Of a DNA stretch of 64,000 bases, positions 25,616 to 34,336 are shown piece by piece. Source of the stretch: Cytobacillus oceanisediminis (lineage in GTDB: Bacteria > Bacillota > Bacilli > Bacillales > Cytobacillaceae); NCBI RefSeq assembly GCF_004366035.1, contig NZ_SOEE01000004.1:444007-508006 (forward strand). The letters are read 5' to 3'. Numbering within the stretch: the first letter of the stretch is position 1; each line of letters starts with the position of its first letter. The notes beneath the pieces are model-generated. The model ran no database searches and was not told the origin of the DNA. It saw nothing but the letters and a program-made list of their open reading frames with translations. The position numbers were made by a program, and so were the translations under genes.

Positions 25616-25987
25616 ATGCTTAACATTGCATGGGGCGTTTTATTATGGATGTCAGCAACAATATTATTCCGTTTATTTGGGCAGATTTTTTTAATTCCGG
25701 AACAGGTATTTTTTGTGCTTGCGATTTTTATTCTGGCAATTCCTTTAATTACAATTGCAACCTATCCTTACTATTATTTTAGGAATATTCCAGAAACAGA
25801 GCGTTTAAAGGCAGCTGTGCAAATCGCTCTTCCAGGAATGCTGCTGGATATATTAAGCATTATTTATTTTGCAAAAGTTTTTCCAAATTTAACTGATGTT
25901 TCTCTTCCTTTATTCGCTTCCTGGCTGCTCTGGGCGTATAGCCTGATATTATTAACTGGATTTTCAATAAAAAATAATAACAAATGA
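25616..25987 (+). CDS. Small four-helix membrane protein (DUF5367-like)
   Basis: The 123-residue protein has four hydrophobic segments (about 3-28, 32-53, 70-90 and 98-118) with a charged loop RNIPETERLKAA between the second and third. It resembles the DUF5367 family of unknown function. The start at 25616 is chosen because AGGAGGTG lies 7 bases upstream. No partner is evident apart from the GyrI-like gene before it. Confidence 0.75.
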   Translation: MLNIAWGVLLWMSATILFRLFGQIFLIPEQVFFVLAIFILAIPLITIATYPYYYFRNIPETERLKAAVQIALPGMLLDILSIIYFAKVFPNLTDVSLPLFASWLLWAYSLILLTGFSIKNNNK

Positions 25988-26272
25988 TACGTGATGTCCT
26001 TGATAAAAAGGGGCTAAAATTTGGAAGATCTTTTTAGTTACAAATCATTGATCTTTTCTCTTGATATTATGAAGAATGGTAATCACATACTTTTGTTTTA
26101 AAAAAGCGTGGACAGCATAGGCTCCGAGTTTTTTGTTAGCAAAAAAATACTAAATTTAATTTTTAAAATTAGATATTTTGCGAATTAGTTTTATGGGATT
26201 TATATAAGGTATAAAGGAGTACCCTTTGCAACCTGGGAAAATAATAATATTGGTACTAAAAAAGCGGGTGAA

Positions 26273-26752
26273 ATGAACAAATTCCAGATCGAACTTGCAG
26301 AGATTCAAAAACTTGCGAAAGTAAAAGACGCTGAAGTAAATCTTGAAAGAGCAAAAGCAGAGTTCAATCAATTAAGAACTAAAAATCCTCAATTAGCGAA
26401 ACAAAAACTTGATGAAGCCCATAGGAAGTTTGAGCAAGCAAGAGTAAGAGCCGGAGAAGAGTTTAAGCTTCAAGCACAGCAAATACAGACTGATTTCACA
26501 AGAGAGAGAAGCAAAATTAAGTCAATGACAGCACAAAACGATAAAGTGATAAAGGATAAGGGCACAAAGGTACGAAAGACTATGGGAGCTGAAGAGGTGC
26601 AAAATGCTATTGTCCTAGTCAATGAGTACAAAAATATTAAAGTGGGCAGTATCCAGGATCAGGCTGTGGCCGAAAGAGAAATAAATAAAATATCGGCTGA
26701 AATCCTAGAGCGCCAATATTTTATCAACAAATTAGATGTTGCTTTGAAATAA
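26273..26752 (+). CDS. Coiled-coil protein, possibly a 3' gene fragment
   Basis: The 159-residue protein is highly charged and almost entirely helical, with heptad-like repeats through residues 1-100 (AEIQKLAKVKDAEVNLERAK and similar). I do not recognise a family. There is no proper ribosome binding site before the ATG. The same frame stays open for 28 more codons upstream, to a TAG at 26186-26188, and that part reads like protein (GVPFATWENNN). It may therefore be the 3' end of a larger gene whose beginning is lost. Degenerate tandem repeats and a terminator follow directly. Confidence 0.5.
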   Translation: MNKFQIELAEIQKLAKVKDAEVNLERAKAEFNQLRTKNPQLAKQKLDEAHRKFEQARVRAGEEFKLQAQQIQTDFTRERSKIKSMTAQNDKVIKDKGTKVRKTMGAEEVQNAIVLVNEYKNIKVGSIQDQAVAEREINKISAEILERQYFINKLDVALK

Positions 26753-26825
26753 AGTTGCACCGTTTTGAAAAAAGTCGCACCGTTTTAAACAAAGTTTAAC
26801 CGTTTATAAAAAAGTTCGATCAAAA
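26752..26825 (+). repeat. Degenerate short tandem repeats
   Basis: Three units of about 20-22 bases follow each other: AAGTTGCACCGTTTTG, AAGTCGCACCGTTTTAA and AAGTTTAACCGTTTATAA, then AAAAGTTCGATCAAAA (26810-26825). The last is the exact reverse complement of 34858-34873. Too few and too close-set for a CRISPR; function unknown. Confidence 0.7.
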
Positions 26826-26848
26826 ATCCTGTATTGCAGGATTTTTTT
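26826..26848 (+). terminator. Short hairpin terminator
   Basis: ATCCTGtattgCAGGAT followed by seven T residues, downstream of the tandem repeats. Confidence 0.75.
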
Positions 26849-26852
26849 CTTA

Positions 26853-26868
26853 TTCAACAATCGGGCCA
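26853..26868 (+). repeat. Left half of the TTCAACAATCG palindrome
   Basis: TTCAACAATCGGGCCA, identical over its 16 bases to 32701-32716 and matching the left arm of the full palindrome at 28812-28839. The right arm is absent here. Confidence 0.75.
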
Positions 26869-27047
26869 GATAATTGAATAAAAAATTGTTAAATATCTAA
26901 AAATTTGAAATAATTGTTATTAAGCAAAAGGGCAGGATTCTGGAATAAGTAGGTGCCCTTAAATTCGGATTTCATCGCTTTGGGGTCACGCTAGACTAAT
27001 TGGACCTATAATCCTTATTTCTGAAAGTGTAATCACAGACACTTCTA
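26869..27047. other. Intergenic sequence, no gene
   Basis: AT-rich sequence with a weak AAGGGCA/TGCCCTT inverted repeat at about 26928-26959. No open frame with a start signal was found. Confidence 0.4.
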
Positions 27048-27061
27048 TTGATTTAAGTCAA
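27048..27061 (+). promoter_or_regulatory. FNR/CRP-like inverted repeat
   Basis: TTGATTTAAGTCAA matches 9 of 10 fixed positions of the FNR consensus TTGAT-4-ATCAA. It lies 57 bases before the DUF4386 gene, whose convergent neighbour encodes a Crp/Fnr-family regulator. A regulatory link is plausible. Confidence 0.5.
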
Positions 27062-27117
27062 TGAGTCCCCTTACTTCTTGTATTACAATACAATAAACCG
27101 TAAAAAGGAGGCTCTAT

Positions 27118-27834
27118 ATGACAACTCAAAACAAATCGTTCAATCGTCAACACATTTCCTCCATCATTGCAGGAATATCCTTGCTTATTATGGGCATTGT
27201 CGCTGCTTTTTCGTATGGGTATGTTCACAATTCACTGGTGGCGAGTCGAGATCCTGTCACCACATTAAAAAACATCGAAGCATCATTCTCCTTATTCCAA
27301 TTGGGAATCATTGGATGGGTTGTGATTGTTTTAATGGATATTCTTGTTTCATGGGCTTTTTATGTATTCTTGAAACCGACTGATCGGGACTTATCGCTTT
27401 TGGCTGGGTGGCTTCGCCTTGTCTACACCGCCATTCTCGCTACGGCAGTTTCCCATCTAGTAATCGCTAGCAATCTAGTTCGCCAACATATGTCCGGTGA
27501 ATCCATCGAACTAGAACCTTGGGATATCATGATATCTATTTTAGCATTCGAATCGATTTGGTCCCTAGGATTAATCATTTTCGGCACACATCTAATCTTG
27601 GTCGGATATATTGCCTTGAAAGCGAAATACATCCCAAAAGTCATCTGTATCCTGTTGATTATAGCAGGGACCAGCTACACTCTAATTCATCTATTACATG
27701 GCTTCTTCCCACAATTGGGCAGAGTAACTTCCATCATCGAAATGATTTTAATCCTCCCGATGACTATTGGGGAACTTGGATTTGGGGTTTGGCTCTTGTT
27801 GAAAGGAAGCAAAATCAAGACGGCATTATTCTAG
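27118..27834 (+). CDS. DUF4386-family membrane protein
   Basis: The 238-residue protein has six hydrophobic segments and the DUF4386 pattern: SIIAGISLLIMGIVAAFSYGY near the start, a central DILVSWAFYVFLKP, then LIIFGTHLILVGYIALK and a last GELGFGVWLLLKGSK. The family has no known function. It is convergent with a Crp/Fnr regulator gene and the two overlap by 9 bases at their ends. AGGAGG precedes the ATG. An FNR-like palindrome stands upstream. Confidence 0.85.
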   Translation: MTTQNKSFNRQHISSIIAGISLLIMGIVAAFSYGYVHNSLVASRDPVTTLKNIEASFSLFQLGIIGWVVIVLMDILVSWAFYVFLKPTDRDLSLLAGWLRLVYTAILATAVSHLVIASNLVRQHMSGESIELEPWDIMISILAFESIWSLGLIIFGTHLILVGYIALKAKYIPKVICILLIIAGTSYTLIHLLHGFFPQLGRVTSIIEMILILPMTIGELGFGVWLLLKGSKIKTALF

Positions 27835-28398
27835 TCGCTTTTTAATCCGGCTTAACGACTCAGGCGTAATCCCAAGATAGCTTGCTAACTGATGCTGCGG
27901 TACCCTTTGAATTAGACCGGGTCTCTTTTTCAACAGTGCTTTGTATCGCTCTTTGGGTGTCGAGACCATAAAAGAAGCAAAATCATCGTGCATTTCACCG
28001 ATATTTTCTTCTATGATTTTGCGCGTCATCTTTTCTAGACCAGGATACATGTTGTACATATCCTGTTCGATCGATAAGTCGCCTTCGACCAACACACAGT
28101 CTTCCATACAGCAGATTGAATAGTTGGATGCTTTATTATTCATATGCTGGTTAAAAATTGTGACACTCTGCTCTTCGGTAAAAAAATTAAATGTGATTTC
28201 TTTCCCACTCTCATCTACTGCGTACTGTCGTACACACCCTTTTAAAACGAAATAACATTTGTCTGGAACCTCTCCTTGATGTAATAAAATGGTTCCCTTT
28301 TTAAAGGTGGTGACATGGAGATCTTCAGCAATCTTTTCAAGTTCGGCATCACTTAGATCCGTAAACCGTTTCATATACTGAATGATGGTATCTTTCAT
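27826..28398 (-). CDS. Crp/Fnr-family transcription regulator
   Basis: The 190-residue protein has a cyclic-nucleotide-binding-like beta barrel (about 20-110; GTILLHQGEVPDKCYFVLKGCVRQY) and a C-terminal HTH (QHQLASYLGITPESLSRIKKRL, residues 168-189). No FNR-type cysteine cluster is seen, so oxygen sensing by an iron-sulphur cluster is unlikely. Short Crp-like proteins of this kind in Bacillaceae often neighbour membrane or detoxification genes. It converges with and overlaps the DUF4386 gene. Confidence 0.88.
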   Translation of the reverse strand: MKDTIIQYMKRFTDLSDAELEKIAEDLHVTTFKKGTILLHQGEVPDKCYFVLKGCVRQYAVDESGKEITFNFFTEEQSVTIFNQHMNNKASNYSICCMEDCVLVEGDLSIEQDMYNMYPGLEKMTRKIIEENIGEMHDDFASFMVSTPKERYKALLKKRPGLIQRVPQHQLASYLGITPESLSRIKKRLE

Positions 28399-28811
28399 AC
28401 TGTTTACCTCCCAATGTTCATTTATTTCTCTTTTTTTATTAATTTAGTTCTACTACAAGCTTCTAATCCCTTTTAAAAAGGGATAAAATAAAGCTCCTGC
28501 CCTCGTACGACTACAATAATGTACGGGGGATAGACAGCAACATTAATCACTATATGAATCGTGTTTTTATGCTTTAACTGGAAACTCAAAGTATTCTTCC
28601 AAGCTTAATGAAGGACAAAACAATGTAAAAAGGATGGTGAAATGTCTTTCATAAAGACAGAATCAAAAAAGGCTGTTTCATAATATGAAAACCGTAATAA
28701 CAGAAAATGACATCCCTATAAAGAATTTGCGAGGACAGTGAAAGTATGTACTTTTTCAACAATTGGGAGCTTTTCAGGAATAAAAGTGCAGCCAACATAC
28801 AGTAAAATGAT
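28399..28811. other. Intergenic region upstream of the recombinase cluster
   Basis: No gene found. It contains a short ATCCCTTTT/AAAAGGGAT hairpin at about 28468-28486 and a degraded copy of the TTCAACAATCG arm at 28755-28770 (TTCAACAATTGGGAGC). Several short frames are open, but none has a ribosome binding site and recognisable protein together. Confidence 0.4.
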
Positions 28812-28839
28812 CTTCCGCAATCGGGCGCGATTGTTGAAG
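28812..28839 (+). repeat. Full TTCAACAATCG-type palindrome
   Basis: CTTCcgCAATCG, a GGC centre and gCGATTGttGAAG make a nearly complete palindrome. Half copies occur at 26853, 32701 and 34695, all within 8 kb around the recombinase genes. Confidence 0.8.
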
Positions 28840-29078
28840 ATTAAAGGTAGAAAATGATCAATCTTTTTTATAAAAACCAATCTTTAATCTGCTAAAAAAG
28901 AATCCATTTTGATCAAACTTTTAAATAGACTAAACTAATAAGAGGATATTATGTTCAATATAAGAGCATATATCCTCTTTTTTCATACATATTAGATTTA
29001 TTAATTAGATATTAAAAATATAGTTTAATATGTATACAATGAATAAGAACGTTATTATATTTTTAGGGGTGAAATGCT

Positions 29079-30212
29079 ATTAGGGTTCAAGAGGTTATCC
29101 TGGAGAGTAATAAGAGGTACATATTACTGGATCAAGAGGGATTCCCTGTAATGTCAGTTATGAAATATATAAAGTATTTAGATAAGACAGGGAAAAGTCC
29201 TAATACTCAAAAAACATATTGCTATTCCTTAAAACATTTTTTCACTTACTTGGAAGAAACAAACAAGGATTATAAGTATATCAGGTTAGAAGATTTAGTA
29301 GAATTTGTGGGATGGTTAAGAAGTCCCTACGAGAGTTCAAAAGTCACTCCCCTACAAAAAGTGAAAGCAAAGCGAACGGAAAAAACAATTAACCTTACCA
29401 TTACTGTTATCGCAAACTTCTATGACTACCTCTACCGAAATGAAGAAGTACAAAATGACATGATGGAAAAGTTAATGAAGCAAGTTTTTATAGGGGGACA
29501 CTCACGTTACAAAAGTTTCTTACATCATGTTAATAAGGACAAGCCATCAATCAGAAACATACTGAAATTAAAAGAACCACGCAAAAGAGTAGAAACACTC
29601 TCAAAAGAACAAGTACAACAAGTATTACAAGCAACCACTAATATACGAGATAGGTTCTTAATACAATTGTTATTTGAAACAGGATTGCGTATTGGAGAAG
29701 CTCTCGCTCTTTTCATGGAGGATTTTGTTTATGATTATGGAAAGGGGCATCGGATTCGTTTAGTAGATCGTGGGGAATTGGAAAATGGTGCTATGTTAAA
29801 AACAGGAGAACGAGAGATATATGTTTCACAATCCTTAATGAATTTTTATGATGATTACTTGTATGAAGTGATTGACGAATTAGATTTAGATTCAAACTTT
29901 GTTTTTGTAAAACTAAGGGGAAAAGGTGTTGGAAAACCAATGGAATATTGGAACGTAGAATCCCTATTTAAGCGTTTGAAAAGGAAAACAGGGATAAACC
30001 TTCACCCTCATCTATTTCGTCATACACACGCTACTATCTATTATCAGAAAACGAAAGATATTAAACAAGTGCAAGAACGCTTGGGACACTCACAAATTCA
30101 AACAACGATGAATTTATACCTTCATCCTTCGGATGAGGAAATTCGAGAGGATTGGAAGAAGGCACAGTCTGAATTCGATTTATCAAATAACTTAAAGGGA
30201 GATAACGGGTGA
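29079..30212 (+). CDS. Tyrosine recombinase, TnpA-like
   Basis: The protein is a phage-integrase-type recombinase with an N-terminal SAM-like core-binding domain (KSPNTQKTYCYSLKHFFTYLEE) and a catalytic domain showing ETGLRIGEAL (Arg I), PHLFRHTHAT (HxxR), LGHSQIQTTMNLYLHP (His and nucleophile Tyr). From the ATG at 29151 it is 353 residues. The frame continues upstream with a conserved-looking RVQEVILESNKRYILLDQ stretch to 29079, where an ATT codon stands 7 bases after AGGGGTG. Start at this rare codon, or loss of the true start, is therefore likely. The stop overlaps the next gene by GTGA. It cuts and joins DNA at the transposon ends with its partners. Confidence 0.88.
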   Translation: MRVQEVILESNKRYILLDQEGFPVMSVMKYIKYLDKTGKSPNTQKTYCYSLKHFFTYLEETNKDYKYIRLEDLVEFVGWLRSPYESSKVTPLQKVKAKRTEKTINLTITVIANFYDYLYRNEEVQNDMMEKLMKQVFIGGHSRYKSFLHHVNKDKPSIRNILKLKEPRKRVETLSKEQVQQVLQATTNIRDRFLIQLLFETGLRIGEALALFMEDFVYDYGKGHRIRLVDRGELENGAMLKTGEREIYVSQSLMNFYDDYLYEVIDELDLDSNFVFVKLRGKGVGKPMEYWNVESLFKRLKRKTGINLHPHLFRHTHATIYYQKTKDIKQVQERLGHSQIQTTMNLYLHPSDEEIREDWKKAQSEFDLSNNLKGDNG

Positions 30213-32301
30213 AACATATAAAGAATGTTCATAAAGATGAAATAGATTTCCAGGATGGTTTACAAAAAGAACTGTCCACCTATCCTAAAAAAATAGTAAA
30301 TGAGGATTGTTCTGTAACCAAGTGAAAAATCCTTATTTCCTGGTCAACGACAAATGGAATATTGAATTTTTAGGTGAAATTAACCAGTTCGAAGAAATGG
30401 TGGCAAACTATAAGTATTCAAATAAAAATATTTGTTTTCGTTTTAATAACCCCACAATCAATTTAGAAGTGAAATATTTATATTACTATCATTTATTTAA
30501 TGACTTATGGACAATTAATTCTTGTTTTGTGGACCAAAATAAATTAAGAAGATTAACGGTATTCATAAATGAGAAATATTTAAAACTCCCATCTTTATTG
30601 GACTTAGACATTGATAAAGCAGAGCGAGAATATTTATTTTGGTTAAGTGAAAAAGGGATTAAAACATATGAATTGGACAAACAAAGTGGCTGCATCAAAA
30701 AAAGTAAAGCAGCTAAGTTTCTTAGAATTCTTTATGATATTCTATCCCAATTAGCTGATAACCGTGAGGAATGGGAAAAAGATAAATGGGATATTCGTAC
30801 TTTACATAATAAATATGGTTTAGATTACCGCAAAAGTATTTCAGCTTATCATCTTGACTTCTCAAAGATAGACAAAGCAATTCGTGAACAGCTTAAAAAA
30901 TACTTTAAACAACGATTACTTAGTAAAAACAAATTTTCATGGGGGACAGCACGTGGTTACATTAATATTCTATCAATATTCTTCACATATATTTTTTCGA
31001 TAGAGGTAAATTGGAAAGATGTAAAGTCCCTAAAACGACACCATATTGAAAAATACATTGAATATTTACATGAATATGCTAAAAATAATAAAAGTGGTAA
31101 TGCACACCCTGAATATTATGTAGGTTACTCATTAGCAATAGTGCAGAAATTTCTCGAAGATATTCAACGGTATGAATACGAAATGGCTCCTGAAACCCAT
31201 GTACGACTATTGATTTTCCCCGAAGATAAACCTAAGTTAAGAAAAAAATCCATTGACCAAATTGACTATATTCCAGACTATGTGTTGGAGCAACTTTTTA
31301 CCCATATTGATGATTTGCATAAAGATGTCGTTCCAGTCGTTTGGGTTGCGTTTAAAACAGGGCTAAGAATATCAGATGTATTAGAATTAACCTCTGATTG
31401 TTTAGTAAAACTCAATGGTCAATATTCCATTGAAACGGATATTGAAAAAACCTATGTTAAAGGTCATCGAATCCCCATTGACAATGAATTAGCAGATATT
31501 CTTGCGGTTCTAATCGAAAAATCAAAAGAACTTAGCAATCAAGAAAATAATCCCGAAGGGTATATTTTTGTTCGATATCGTGGTCAACGAAAAGGTAAAC
31601 CATTTACTCAAGAATTTATAAGGCAACAGTTAAATAAATTAGCAACACAAAAAAATATTATTGACGAAAATGGGGACTTATTTCATTTTAATACACACCA
31701 GTTCCGACATACTTATGGAGTAAAAATGTTGAACGGTGGTGCGGATATTCTTACGGTACAAAAGTTATTGGCACACGCATCCCCCGAAATGACATTAAGA
31801 TATGCCAAACTATTAGATAATACTAAAAGAAAAGCATTTGAATCCGTAATAAGGCAAGGAGTTTTTAGTTTTGACTTAAATGGTGAAGTACAAGAAATTA
31901 AAGTTGGAGAAGATATCCCAACAGACGTTTTGGATGCCTTCTGGCAGGATCACAAGCTAAATGCAATGGACAACCCTTATGGAACGTGCCACGCTCGCCT
32001 GAACGGAAATTGCCCTCATATGGAAGCACCGCCTTGCCTTACTTGTGGTGACAATCAAACGCCATGTAAGGATTTAGGTGTTGGTTTTTCAGAATTAGAT
32101 AAGCAAAAGTATGAACTTCACATTAAAACAACCAGGAAGGCAATTGAAATAGCAAAACAACGAGGTCGAGAAGATATTGCGGAGAAGAACCAAAAGAATT
32201 TACAACGTTATCAAAACATTTTAAATACCCTCCAAGAAGGAAATGTTATCTTTGGTAGACAAGCTCGGATAAAGAGAAAGTTGGGTGTTAAACATGGCTG
32301 A
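30209..32301 (+). pseudogene. Tyrosine recombinase, TnpB-like, with 5' frameshift
   Basis: The main frame (30307-32301, 664 residues) encodes a large tyrosine recombinase with KTGLRISDVLEL, HQFRHTYGVKML and LAHASPEMTLRYAK as catalytic boxes. A cysteine-rich C-terminal segment (CHARLNGNCPHMEAPPC and CGDNQTPC) probably binds zinc, as in Tn554 TnpB. A short frame at 30209-30325 starts at a GTG overlapping the tnpA stop, reads like the proper N-terminus (KHIKNVHKDEIDFQDGLQ) and ends at a TGA, while the long frame picks up about 20 bases earlier. A one- or two-base indel near 30307-30323 would explain this. The protein could also start at TTG 30307 and still work. Confidence 0.75.
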
Positions 32302-32674
32302 ATATGACCGTTCTGCACATTTGAAAGTGATTCATGCCAAACGTAAAGCTAACACTTATCAGAAAGTAGATGAAGCCATTAAAAGGCTCATACGAGCCAA
32401 TGAAACCGTAAACTTCAATAGCGTTTCTAAAGAAGCTGGTATATCGAAAGCAACACTCTACAACAACATGGAACTGCGTTCCAAAATTGAAACATTACGA
32501 AAGCAACAATCACAAGTACCAACACCGAAACAATTAAAAAGAGAAATGAACGAAAGTAATAAGGATGCCCTTATCGCCTCTCTAAAAAGGAAGAACAAAA
32601 AATTGGAGGAAGAAAACAAGCAATTCAGAGATCAACTGAAAGTAGCTTATGCAGATGTTTATAAAAAGTTATAG
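32294..32674 (+). CDS. TnpC-like transposition accessory protein
   Basis: The 126-residue basic protein has a helix-turn-helix-like part (NFNSVSKEAGISKATLYNN, about residues 37-55) followed by a coiled coil (LIASLKRKNKKLEEENKQF, about 93-111). This fits the TnpC/DUF6262 proteins that follow tnpA and tnpB in Tn554-like elements, where TnpC influences the orientation and efficiency of transposition. It overlaps the end of tnpB. A GTG at 32285 is an alternative start. Confidence 0.82.
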   Translation: MAEYDRSAHLKVIHAKRKANTYQKVDEAIKRLIRANETVNFNSVSKEAGISKATLYNNMELRSKIETLRKQQSQVPTPKQLKREMNESNKDALIASLKRKNKKLEEENKQFRDQLKVAYADVYKKL

Positions 32675-32700
32675 TCAATAGGAGAACGTTGTTCTACTTC

Positions 32701-32716
32701 TTCAACAATCGGGCCA
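32701..32716 (+). repeat. Left half of the TTCAACAATCG palindrome
   Basis: TTCAACAATCGGGCCA, identical to 26853-26868. The matching right arm GGGCGCGATTGTTGAA is at 34695-34710, so the pair brackets the HxlR, SDR and intron segment. Confidence 0.75.
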
Positions 32717-32728
32717 TTTCGTATTATA

Positions 32729-32765
32729 AGGTCAATCAGTTAATTACTGGTTGACCTATTTTTTA
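32729..32765 (+). terminator. Terminator after the recombinase operon
   Basis: AGGTCAAtCAG and CTGgTTGACCT arms, followed by a T-rich tail, 55 bases past the tnpC stop. Confidence 0.82.
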
Positions 32766-32941
32766 TAGGTTACTCTTTAAGTAGCCGGGGTAGGACGCAA
32801 AGGGCCATTGGGACTTGATCCCGTCCATTATACTGTCCACCCCCTGCTTGTAGAAACATGTTTGAGAGGATCCCGTATAACAAGCGAAGCTATGATACTA
32901 CGAGACAGAAGGGGCATCAAAAAAGGAGTACTGCAGTACAT

Positions 32942-33289
32942 TTAATCGATATGCAAAATTTGCACTTCTCCTTCAGTGAATGTTTTATCGGCATAACCGT
33001 CACCCCATTGACAAAGCGCTCTTAGAATCGGTTCAAGCGATTGCCCAAGCTCTGTGGTCGAATATTCGACCTTCGGAGGGACCTGATTAAACATTTTTCT
33101 GCTTACAAGTCCATCAGCTTCCAATTCTCTAAGCGTTTGGATAAGCATTTTTTGAGTTATATTGTGTACAAGTCGCTTTAACTCACTCGGTCGTTTTGGA
33201 CCATGTATCAAATAATATAAAACTAGCCCTTTCCATTTCCCCCCAATTACCTCCAACGTAACTTCAAGGTTACAATAATAAACTTTCAT
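32942..33289 (-). CDS. HxlR-family regulator
   Basis: The 115-residue protein is a winged-helix HxlR regulator: LEVTLEVIGGKWKGLVLYYLIHGPKRPSELKR at residues 8-39, with a Cys at position 6 where many HxlR proteins sense thiol-reactive compounds such as aldehydes or quinones. It then has ITQKMLIQTLRELEADGLVSRK. It is divergent from the SDR oxidoreductase gene, a frequent pairing in which the regulator represses the reductase until a reactive electrophile appears. AGGAGATT precedes the start. Confidence 0.9.
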   Translation of the reverse strand: MKVYYCNLEVTLEVIGGKWKGLVLYYLIHGPKRPSELKRLVHNITQKMLIQTLRELEADGLVSRKMFNQVPPKVEYSTTELGQSLEPILRALCQWGDGYADKTFTEGEVQILHID

Positions 33290-33465
33290 GTAGTAATCTC
33301 CTCCAGCGCCAATTATTACTTTTTAGTTACTATATCACAAAAAAGTGGGTACTTCTATTATTGTTACTTTTGATACATAATATAATTTGTGGGATCCGCT
33401 TATCTTGTCATCAGCACAACAAGGCGGTGTTAGCCACAAATCGACGCAAGGAGGAGAAGTTTACT

Positions 33466-34218
33466 ATGCAAAACAAACCTGTTGCCTTAATCACCGGGGC
33501 TAATCAAGGAATTGGTCTTCAGATCGCAAAGGATCTCGTGGCACACGGCTTCACTGTACTGGTCGGGTCGCGCAATCTAGAACGCGGCGAGGATGCGGCC
33601 AAGGAGGTTGGGCCGGATGCACACGCGCTCCAGCTCGACGTGACGGATCAGGCTTCGATCGCCGCAGCGGCGGAGCGCATCCGGAGCGAAATCGGACGTC
33701 TCGACGTGCTCATCAACAACGCGGCCATCTCGCACGCGGGCAAGCCGGGCAGATCGCCCGAGGAGATCACGAAGTCGAGCCTCCCGAGCAACGTGTCTCT
33801 CGATGAAGTGCGTGCGGTGTGGGAGACCAACGTATTCGGCGTCCTCGCCGTTACCCAGGCGATGCTGCCGCTCCTGCGCGAGGCGCCAGCAGCCCGCATC
33901 GTCAACGTGTCGAGCGGCGTTGGCTCGCTGACGATGAATTCGGACCCGTCGTTCCCCTTTCGTTCGCACTTCAGCCCTGTCTACCCTGCGTCCAAGACAG
34001 CTCTCAACGCTATGACGCTCGCCATGGCTATCGAGCTGGAGCCGACTGGAATCAAGGTCAACGCCGTCTCCCCGGGCTTCACCAAGACGAACCTCAACAA
34101 CTATGCGGGCACGGAGACTGTCGAGGAAGGCGCCAGCGAGGCGGTTCGCGTTGCGCTCCTTGGCTCGGAAGGCCCGACAGGTACGTTCACGCACGCAAAC
34201 GGAACGTACCCGTGGTAA
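33466..34218 (+). CDS. SDR-family NAD(P)-dependent oxidoreductase, GC-rich
   Basis: The 250-residue protein has the short-chain dehydrogenase marks: TGANQGIGLQIA (10-21), LDVLINNAAISHAG near 80, VNVSSGVGSL around 145 and the YPASK catalytic Tyr/Lys near 172. It resembles carbonyl reductase-like SDRs that reduce aldehydes or ketones with NADPH. From about 33560 the DNA is visibly above 60% G+C in a genome near 38-40%. The first 90 bases are closer to the host average. It was probably acquired from a high-GC donor together with the divergent HxlR gene. AGGAGG lies in front of the chosen ATG. Confidence 0.92.
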   Translation: MQNKPVALITGANQGIGLQIAKDLVAHGFTVLVGSRNLERGEDAAKEVGPDAHALQLDVTDQASIAAAAERIRSEIGRLDVLINNAAISHAGKPGRSPEEITKSSLPSNVSLDEVRAVWETNVFGVLAVTQAMLPLLREAPAARIVNVSSGVGSLTMNSDPSFPFRSHFSPVYPASKTALNAMTLAMAIELEPTGIKVNAVSPGFTKTNLNNYAGTETVEEGASEAVRVALLGSEGPTGTFTHANGTYPW

Positions 34219-34307
34219 TTTAGTCTCGAGGCGCTACACATCTGCTCTACAGGCGGACACTCATAATGTGTTCGCTTTTTTATTGAACAAAGCGATATCA
34301 AAGTAAA

Positions 34308-34332
34308 GGCCACCCCTCAGGGGTGGCCTTAA
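34308..34332 (+). terminator. GC-rich hairpin terminator
   Basis: AAGGCCACCCC, a TCAG loop and GGGTGGCCTT, a perfect stem about 90 bases after the SDR stop and five bases before the intron remnant begins. Confidence 0.75.
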
Positions 34333-34336
34333 AACT

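Noticed and set aside
26156..26371. Minus-strand frame upstream of the coiled-coil gene
   Set aside because: Overlaps the plausible coding strand, no ribosome binding site, composition of an antisense shadow.
26752..26825. CRISPR-like array
   Set aside because: Only three degenerate units without spacers and with no cas genes nearby.
27078..27845. Alternative plus-strand frames inside the DUF4386 gene
   Set aside because: The frame at 27118-27834 has AGGAGG, membrane helices and family similarity; the others have none of these.
33577..34194. Long open frame of 205 codons antisense to the SDR gene
   Set aside because: High G+C removes stop codons by chance; no ribosome binding site, an Arg-rich composition and no recognisable motif.
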